From VAZQ01 sp963827585 (GTDB lineage: Bacteria > Pseudomonadota > Alphaproteobacteria > Rhizobiales > Xanthobacteraceae): DNA of 64,000 nt. This document shows positions 58,879 to 64,000 of this stretch, one piece after another; positions within the stretch are counted from its first letter, which is position 1; the number at the start of each line of letters is the position of its first letter. The notes beneath the pieces were generated by a model, which saw nothing but the letters and a program-made list of their open reading frames with translations, did no database searches and was not told the DNA's origin. A program made the translations under genes and the position numbers. The stretch spans positions 1 to 64,000 of the forward strand of contig CAWHCK010000037.1 of NCBI GenBank assembly GCA_963827585.1, written 5' to 3'.

Positions 58879-59871
58879 TTATCTCCCGCTGCCCCGGGCC
58901 TGCAGGACGATGACAGCCAGCACGATCAAGCCGGCCGCCAGATACTGCCACTCCTGCCGCAGCCCGTTCAGCAGCAGCATCACCTGCACGGAGGCGATGA
59001 CCATTGCACCGGCCAGCGTGCGAAGCGCCGAGCCTTGGCCGCCGCCAATCGCGGTACCGCCGACCAGCACGGCGGCAATGGCGTCGTAATCGTAACCAAC
59101 GCCATAATCCATGTTGGCGGAGTTGTAGCGGATGGCGAGCATGACGCCCGAAAGCGACGTGAACAGGCCGGCCCACAGATAAGCACCCGTGATTGTGCGC
59201 CACGTGCGCACGCCGACCGCTTCAGCGGCGCGGAAGCTCGATCCCACCATGAACAGATTTCGTCCGAACCGCGTGGCGGACAGAATGAGCTGCGCCACCG
59301 CCGCCGACAGCAGGAACACGATGAACTCGATCGGAATGCCCGCAATCTTGCCTTTGAAGAGAGCCGGGAAAGTACCCGGATCGGCATAGATCGTGCCCTT
59401 GTCGGCGAACGCCTGCGCGGCGCCGTAGATCAGCGCCAGGGCGGCAATGCTGACGATGATCGGGTTTGCGCGCACCCAGCCGATCAGAAACCCCTGCAGC
59501 CCGGTCAGCACGGCTCCGAATGCCAATCCCGCGAGCAAGCCCAAGCCGAAACCGATCCAATTGACCGCCAGGATGAAGACCATCGCCGTCGCGCCCACGG
59601 TGGCGCCCAGGCTGAACGACATGATGTTTCCGCTGATCGTGATCAGCGTCATGCCGATCGCCACACAGCCGATAAACGAGACCGTGGTCAGCAGCGACAA
59701 GATGCTGGGTCCGGCCAGAAAGCCGGGCGTGGTGAGGATGACGGCGGCGAGAACGACGATCCCGATCGCCTGTGCCGCGGAAAACATCCGGGCTCGGTCG
59801 AGCCGCGGGCGAGGCAGGCCAGCCGTTGGCGGGACCGCAAGGCCGGTGCCGGCCGTCGTGCGCTCAGTCAT
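58879..59871 (-). CDS. Ribose-type ABC transporter permease
   Basis: A 330-residue RbsC-like permease. The 30-residue cytoplasmic start MTERTTAGTGLAVPPTAGLP precedes AIGIVVLAAVILTTPGFLAG and further helices (IGMTLITISGNIMSFSLGAT, GLGLLAGLAFGAVLTGLQGF, VFLLSAAVAQLILSATRFG). The loop AAVLVGGTAIGGGQGSALRT matches the family signature. Its ATG overlaps the ATPase stop by four bases. With the next permease it probably forms a heterodimer. Confidence 0.95.
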   Translation of the reverse strand: MTERTTAGTGLAVPPTAGLPRPRLDRARMFSAAQAIGIVVLAAVILTTPGFLAGPSILSLLTTVSFIGCVAIGMTLITISGNIMSFSLGATVGATAMVFILAVNWIGFGLGLLAGLAFGAVLTGLQGFLIGWVRANPIIVSIAALALIYGAAQAFADKGTIYADPGTFPALFKGKIAGIPIEFIVFLLSAAVAQLILSATRFGRNLFMVGSSFRAAEAVGVRTWRTITGAYLWAGLFTSLSGVMLAIRYNSANMDYGVGYDYDAIAAVLVGGTAIGGGQGSALRTLAGAMVIASVQVMLLLNGLRQEWQYLAAGLIVLAVIVLQARGSGR

Positions 59872-61370
59872 GCCGTTGCCTGCATCGGGTGGGTGATGTC
59901 GCTCAGAATCGAGGACATCGCGATGCGGTCGCGTTCGTAGCGCTCGACCGCGCGGCCGCGATACAGGGTGATGACGATATCGGCGATGCCGACGACTTCC
60001 TCGAGATCCGACGAGGTCATGATCAATGCCGAGCCGAGGTCGCACAATTCCCGCATGATGCGGTAGATCTCGGCGCGGGCACCAACGTCGATGCCGCGGG
60101 TCGGCTCATTCATCAGCAGCACCCCGGCTTCGGCACTGGCGAGCGCGCGGCCGAACAGCAGCTTCTGCTGGTTGCCGCCGCTGAGATTGATCGACGGCGA
60201 TTTCAGCCGCCGGCGGTCGATGCCGACCCGGTTCGCGAGGGCGGTGCCCATTCGCCGCAAGGTCGGCCAGGACAGAACCCCCAGCCGGGTGGAAGCGCCA
60301 AGTCGGGTCGCAACCAGATTGTCCAGCACCGTCATCTGCGGAAACAGGCCTTCGGCCGCGCGATCGTCCGAGACGAACAGAACATTGCGCGCAACGCAGT
60401 GCGGGACCGAGCCGAGACGCATGGGCTTGCCGTCGACCGTCACCTTGCCTGAGGCCGTGGGAACGAGGCCAGCCAGCGCGCGCGTCACCAGATTTGCGCC
60501 CGAGCCGATCTGCCCGGCGATGCAAACAATCTTGCCACGCGGCGCGACCATGGAGAAGTCGTGCAAAAAGCCCGGCACCTGCAGGCCTTCAACCACCACG
60601 CCGGCGCCCTCGCCGCGGCCGGGAGCCGCCTTCGGATACATGTCGTCGAATGAACGCCCCAGCATCAGCTCGACCAGATGTCCGCGCGTGACCTCGCCGA
60701 CGGGCTGCGTGCTGACGTGTTGGCCGTTGCGCAACACCGTGACGGAGTCACAAAGCTCGAACACCTCGCCCAGGCGGTGCGTGATGTAGATGATCGAGCG
60801 GCCCTGCGATCGCAGGCCTTTGAGAACCCCGAGGATGCGCTCGATATCGGCATCGGACAGCGTGGCAGTCGGCTCGTCCAGGATCAACACCCGTGCGTCG
60901 CGTGCCAGCAGCCGCGCGATCTCGACCAGCTGGCGCTGGCCGATGCTGAGCGTGCTCACGGGACGATCGATATCCCAGTCACCGAGACCCAGGGTTGCCA
61001 GCGCTTGGCGAGCACGCGTGCGAAAACTCGCGCGCCGATGCAGGAACGGGACCTCGGCGCTGCCGAGCCAGATGTTATCGAGAATTGACAAGTGCGGCGC
61101 GAGGCTCAGCTCTTGCGCCACAAGTCCCAGCCCGAGGCTTTGCGCTTGCTGCGGGGCCCTGACCGCCTGAACCTCACCGTTGATGGTGATCGAACCGCTG
61201 TCGGGCGCAACGATGCCCATGAGGATCTTGACGAAGGTGCTCTTGCCGGCGCCGTTCTCCCCGCAGAGGGCTCGTATCTCCCCCTGCTGAAGGGAGAACG
61301 AGACGTCCTGGAGTGCGGTCACTCCGGGATAGGTCTTGCTTACGTTCTTGACCGACAAGACCTCCGGCAA
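59868..61370 (-). CDS. Ribose-type ABC transporter ATPase (tandem NBD)
   Basis: A 500-residue RbsA-like protein from a TTG start with GGAGGAG five bases upstream. The first NBD is complete: Walker A GENGAGKS, signature LSIGQRQLVEIA, Walker B VLILDEPTATLS, switch YITHRLGEV. The second NBD has the signature LSGGNQQKLLFGRALA and LLMNEPTRGIDV but a degenerate Walker A (AGQIGSGANLV, no lysine), as in most members. First gene of the operon 61370-55085. Two palindromic elements lie upstream. Confidence 0.95.
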   Translation of the reverse strand: MPEVLSVKNVSKTYPGVTALQDVSFSLQQGEIRALCGENGAGKSTFVKILMGIVAPDSGSITINGEVQAVRAPQQAQSLGLGLVAQELSLAPHLSILDNIWLGSAEVPFLHRRASFRTRARQALATLGLGDWDIDRPVSTLSIGQRQLVEIARLLARDARVLILDEPTATLSDADIERILGVLKGLRSQGRSIIYITHRLGEVFELCDSVTVLRNGQHVSTQPVGEVTRGHLVELMLGRSFDDMYPKAAPGRGEGAGVVVEGLQVPGFLHDFSMVAPRGKIVCIAGQIGSGANLVTRALAGLVPTASGKVTVDGKPMRLGSVPHCVARNVLFVSDDRAAEGLFPQMTVLDNLVATRLGASTRLGVLSWPTLRRMGTALANRVGIDRRRLKSPSINLSGGNQQKLLFGRALASAEAGVLLMNEPTRGIDVGARAEIYRIMRELCDLGSALIMTSSDLEEVVGIADIVITLYRGRAVERYERDRIAMSSILSDITHPMQATA

Positions 61371-61423
61371 GAATGCTCCTCCCCCAGGCTATTCGGTCGA
61401 GCTCGGAAGCGGGGAAGAGTCCA

Positions 61424-61500
61424 CTAGTGTCCCGATTCCGAAGTTCGCGTCATTGTGCGGCACCCTCGTTTTCGCGAACTTCGGAATCGAGGGACACTAG
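61424..61500. repeat. CTAG-ended inverted repeat A
   Basis: Arms CTAGTGTCCCGATTCCGAAG and CTTCGGAATCGAGGGACACT frame a ~25-base centre; both ends are CTAG. The 77-base element would fold into a 25-bp hairpin. It differs in sequence from the GAGCATGATC repeats. Confidence 0.9.
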
Positions 61501-61512
61501 CAACTTATTGAT

Positions 61513-61590
61513 CTAGTGTGGCTTTGGTTCAGAAGTCCGCATTTCGGACTTGCCGCAAGAATGATGCGGACTTCTGAACCGCCACACTAG
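61513..61590. repeat. CTAG-ended inverted repeat B
   Basis: Arms CTAGTGTGGCTTTGGTTCAG and CTGAACCGCCACACTAG, plus inner GAAGTCCGCAT / ATGCGGACTTC, frame a short centre. Length 78 bases, again ending in CTAG, 12 bases after element A. Same architecture but different arms, so two related miniature elements sit side by side. Confidence 0.9.
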
Positions 61591-61606
61591 GCTCGGCAAT
61601 CGTTGC

Positions 61607-62539
61607 TCAGCTCGCCCACATCGCCGGTGCGTTCACCTTGCGGCGGAAGCGGTCGGTGCGCTCGGGGTGGCTGAGGCGATACGCCCGCGCCTGGAATTCC
61701 TGACGGATGTTGCGGGCGAGCTCGACCGCGATTTCGTTCTGCCGCACCGGCGGCAAGTACATGTTGATGAGGAATTTCGGCAATGGCGGCAGGCGCCGGT
61801 CGCGCTCGATCGCCTGCAGGTAGGAGGGGATCGTGGTGCGCAGGAGCGCGGCAACGGCAAGATCCGCCTCGATCGAGGCGAGTAGCGGCTCCATGCTGCT
61901 TACCTCGCAAACCGGCCGCCAGTCGCGCCCGGTACCGCGCAGCGCCTTGAGCACGACCGGCCGGAACTCGCATTTTTCGTCCCCGAGCGAGATGGGCAAC
62001 GGGTTGCGCTCGTGCGCCGAGCCGTTCCTCGCGCCGACCCATATCAGGTCATCCTCCACCAGCGTCTCGCCGCTGGCGCCGCATCGCTGCTCCGTCGTCA
62101 AAGTCAGGTCGATGGCGCCCTTGCGCAGGAGCTCCAGCAGTTGCGGTGTGGTCGTGCACTTGAGCGACACGCGCACGCGCGGCCAGGCCCGGTCGAACCG
62201 ATTGAGAATGGGAGGAAGATACGGGCCGACGATGTCGTGGGGGACGCCGAGGCGCACCTCGCCTTCATAGACCGGCGCGCTCATTGCCCCCCAAACCTCG
62301 TCGTTGAGCGCGATCAGCTTGTGCGCATAGGCCAGCAGCCGCTCTCCGTCCGGTCGCACCGCCAGACGCTTGTGGTGACGCTCGAACAGCCGCGTCCCGA
62401 ACAACTCCTCCAGCCGCTTGATTTGCTGGCTGACCGCGGCCTGGGTCAGGTTGAGCAGTGCCGCGGCCGTGGTCACGCTGCCGGTCTCGACCACGGCGAT
62501 GAAGGCGCGCAGCAGCGCGGTGTCGATGTCGCGGTGCAT
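61607..62539 (-). CDS. LysR-type transcriptional regulator
   Basis: A 310-residue regulator from the ATG at 62539. The winged helix-turn-helix is LLRAFIAVVETGSVTTAAAL, LNLTQAAVSQQIKRLEELFG, TRLFERHHKRLAVRPDGERL (residues 8-67). The effector domain follows: VRLGVPHDIVGPYLPPILNR, KGAIDLTLTTEQRCGASGET, ASIEADLAVAALLRTTIPSY. The inducer is unknown. Divergent from the DUF1127 gene; the shared 128-base region holds a T-N11-A palindrome (62568) that fits a LysR site. Confidence 0.95.
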   Translation of the reverse strand: MHRDIDTALLRAFIAVVETGSVTTAAALLNLTQAAVSQQIKRLEELFGTRLFERHHKRLAVRPDGERLLAYAHKLIALNDEVWGAMSAPVYEGEVRLGVPHDIVGPYLPPILNRFDRAWPRVRVSLKCTTTPQLLELLRKGAIDLTLTTEQRCGASGETLVEDDLIWVGARNGSAHERNPLPISLGDEKCEFRPVVLKALRGTGRDWRPVCEVSSMEPLLASIEADLAVAALLRTTIPSYLQAIERDRRLPPLPKFLINMYLPPVRQNEIAVELARNIRQEFQARAYRLSHPERTDRFRRKVNAPAMWAS

Positions 62540-62567
62540 GGGGCCGATGTCCTTGCTTAAGGTGATC

Positions 62568-62609
62568 TTATGCAAGACATAAACAACATTCGATATCATT
62601 ATGCAAGAG
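62568..62609. promoter_or_regulatory. Putative LysR operator: palindrome plus repeated half-site
   Basis: TTATGCAAGACATAA (62568-62582) is an interrupted palindrome of the T-N11-A class. The half-site TTATGCAAGAG recurs at 62599, 31 bases (three helical turns) downstream. The pair lies between the LysR gene and DUF1127 gene, as recognition and activation sites normally do. Confidence 0.5.
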
Positions 62610-62667
62610 CGGTACCTATATCCCGTGCGACGGCGACCCGAGCGGTCGAACAAGACGGGGCACGGCA

Positions 62668-62904
62668 ATGTCGGATATTGTACTTCAGCCGCCGGGTCCG
62701 GAACGCGGGCTCGAGAGCTTCGGACAGCGGATCGGGCGTCTCCTTGACGCGATCGAGCTTGCCATCCAGGTGCGACGCGAGCGGCGCATGCTGCTCGGCC
62801 TCAACGATCACGCGCTCAAGGACCTGGGACTGGACCGGGGCAACGCCTACGCCGAGGCCACCCGCGCTTGCTGGGATATTTCCGCGCACTCTTCCGGCGC
62901 ATGA
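62668..62904 (+). CDS. DUF1127 domain-containing protein
   Basis: A 78-residue protein whose C-terminal half is a DUF1127 domain: RRERRMLLGLNDHALKDLGL, DRGNAYAEATRACW. Such small arginine-rich proteins in alphaproteobacteria (for example in Rhizobium and Rhodobacter) affect phosphate or RNA-related regulation and growth phase behaviour. It is read divergently from the LysR gene and may be its target. Confidence 0.9.
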   Translation: MSDIVLQPPGPERGLESFGQRIGRLLDAIELAIQVRRERRMLLGLNDHALKDLGLDRGNAYAEATRACWDISAHSSGA

Positions 62905-62953
62905 AGCCGCGAGCAGCCCCCCAACAGGGCCGCTCGCGTTGATCCCGGGCGAA

Positions 62954-63913
62954 TCAGCTCTCCAATCCCGTCGGCACGTTCTTGTTCTCGCTTTCGAGCT
63001 TCATGCCCGATGCGAGCGCCATGGTCTCCATCAACGCGGCGAAATCCTCTTGCAGGTATTCGTCGGGATTGGACTTGAGCGTCGCCGCGCCGAAATGGCC
63101 CTGCAGCACCTCGCGCGTCGCCGCCGTCACCGGCATGGGCACGTCCCATTCGCGCCCCAGCGCGAGGCCGAGGTCGAGGTCCTTGCGCAGAAGCTCGGGC
63201 GTGAAGGTCGTGGTCCAGTCGAGATTGACCAGCGCCGGCGACTTGTAGCGCGTGAACATCGAGCCCATCACGCTGTTGTTCATGAAGGCGAGGAACGCGT
63301 GGCGCGGCACGCCCATCTTGTTGGCCAACAGCGTGATCTCGATGAGATTCTCGATCACCACGCCGAGCATGACGTTATGGGCGATCTTGCAGATACGCGC
63401 GAGCTCACCCTCGCCCACATAGGAGACGCCCTGGGGCGCGATCACCTCGAGCATCGGCGCAACCGTCTTGCAGGCGGCCTCGCTGCCTGAGATCACCGCC
63501 GAGAGCCTGCCGGCCTTGATCACCTTGGCATTGCCGCTCACCGGCGCGGCGACGAATTCGCTGCCGAGCTGCGCAAGGCGTTCGCGGATCGAAGCGGAGT
63601 CCTCCACCGCGATGGTCGAGCAGTCGACGAAGATTTTCGGGAGCTTGCCGCCATGGCCGGTGACGCTGTTCTTGCCGAAATAGACCTGATCCAGGTCCTT
63701 CCCGGTCGAGACGATCGAGAACAGCACGTCCGCGTCCTTGAGATCGAAGAGATTGTCGACCACCTCGCCGCCGAGTTTCGCCAGCGGCTCGGCCTTGGAG
63801 CGGGTGCGGTTCCAGATGGCGACGTCGTAGCCGGCCTTGAGCACGCGCTCGACCATGGGGTAGCCCATGCGGCCCACGCCGATCCAGCCGATCTTATGCG
63901 TTTTCTGTGCCAT
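62954..63913 (-). CDS. Beta-hydroxyacid dehydrogenase (3-hydroxyisobutyrate dehydrogenase family)
   Basis: A 319-residue NAD(P)-dependent dehydrogenase. GGAGA lies five bases before the ATG at 63913. The dinucleotide motif is IGWIGVGRMGYPMVERVLKA, then VAIWNRTRSKAEPL. The substrate motif DCSTIAVEDSASIRERLAQL, the catalytic-site glycine region PVSGNAKVIKAGRLSAVISG and the lysine in CKIAHNVMLGVVIENLIEIT (Lys at the usual GxxxKxxxN position) are present. It probably oxidises 3-hydroxyisobutyrate, tartronate semialdehyde or a similar acid. The last 87 bases of the window hold no gene. Confidence 0.93.
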   Translation of the reverse strand: MAQKTHKIGWIGVGRMGYPMVERVLKAGYDVAIWNRTRSKAEPLAKLGGEVVDNLFDLKDADVLFSIVSTGKDLDQVYFGKNSVTGHGGKLPKIFVDCSTIAVEDSASIRERLAQLGSEFVAAPVSGNAKVIKAGRLSAVISGSEAACKTVAPMLEVIAPQGVSYVGEGELARICKIAHNVMLGVVIENLIEITLLANKMGVPRHAFLAFMNNSVMGSMFTRYKSPALVNLDWTTTFTPELLRKDLDLGLALGREWDVPMPVTAATREVLQGHFGAATLKSNPDEYLQEDFAALMETMALASGMKLESENKNVPTGLES

Positions 63914-64000
63914 CCAACTCTCCTTACCTTTGCTCCGCATGGGTCGAATTCGGCGGTCTCCTACCACACAAGGAAACAGCTTGTCGTCATGCCCGGCCGC

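Overview
The window looks like a chromosomal segment of a high-GC alphaproteobacterium, probably order Hyphomicrobiales (Bradyrhizobium/Xanthobacteraceae-like). The reasons are a GcrA-family regulator with a CtrA-type box upstream, a SciP (DUF1153) homologue, a PmtA-type methyltransferase, many solute-binding-protein paralogues with RREF-type signal peptides, TTT (Bug) receptors, and a family of CTAG-ended palindromic repeats scattered between genes. Taxonomy is inferred from gene content only.

Layout. 0-9 kb: an accessory zone with two serine-recombinase relics, whole and fragmentary paralogues of one ABC substrate-binding family, a GcrA-like regulator, an MBL-fold hydrolase, a frameshifted alpha/beta hydrolase and a frameshifted TTT receptor. 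8.4-13 kb: a HlyC-like acyltransferase followed by a large RTX gene broken by many single-base shifts. 13-15.3 kb: short broken phage/ICE-like genes next to an elongator tRNA-Met. 15.6-23.9 kb: a catabolic locus (SsuABC-type transporter, dihydroorotate-dehydrogenase-like protein, LLM-type monooxygenase, orphan molybdenum hydroxylase large subunit, flavin reductase). 24-28 kb: DUF2141 protein and a large cyclase/AAA/TPR signalling protein.

28.4-35.1 kb is the most unusual part: four tightly packed genes encoding a LodA-N-like protein, a protein joining a LodA-C-like Cys/Trp segment to a ferritin-like domain, a radical SAM/SPASM maturase and a FAD monooxygenase of the LodB/QhpG kind. I read it as a candidate system that makes a protein-derived (Cys-Trp quinone-like) cofactor in a ferritin-like enzyme.

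35-49 kb: PmtA, MnmA, SciP, an SDR, a PanB-like protein with a changed catalytic residue, an alpha/beta-fold protein with Cys for Ser, a TTT receptor, a phthalate-type aromatic catabolic cluster (Rieske oxygenase, ferredoxin, PdxA-family and Zn dehydrogenases), VanX-like dipeptidase and cold-shock protein. 49-55 kb: Spy-like protein, sigma/anti-sigma/fasciclin unit, second Rieske oxygenase, YbaK-family deacylase. 55-61.4 kb: one minus-strand operon with a ribose-type ABC transporter plus an isochorismatase-fold amidase and a PuuE-like deacetylase. 61.4-64 kb: two palindromic elements, LysR regulator, DUF1127 protein and a beta-hydroxyacid dehydrogenase.

Several genes (including a DHODH, two transporter receptors and the radical SAM gene) carry a single-base shift with perfect homology on either side. 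Sequencing or assembly error is a real alternative to true pseudogenes throughout and should be kept in mind when reading the 'pseudogene' entries.
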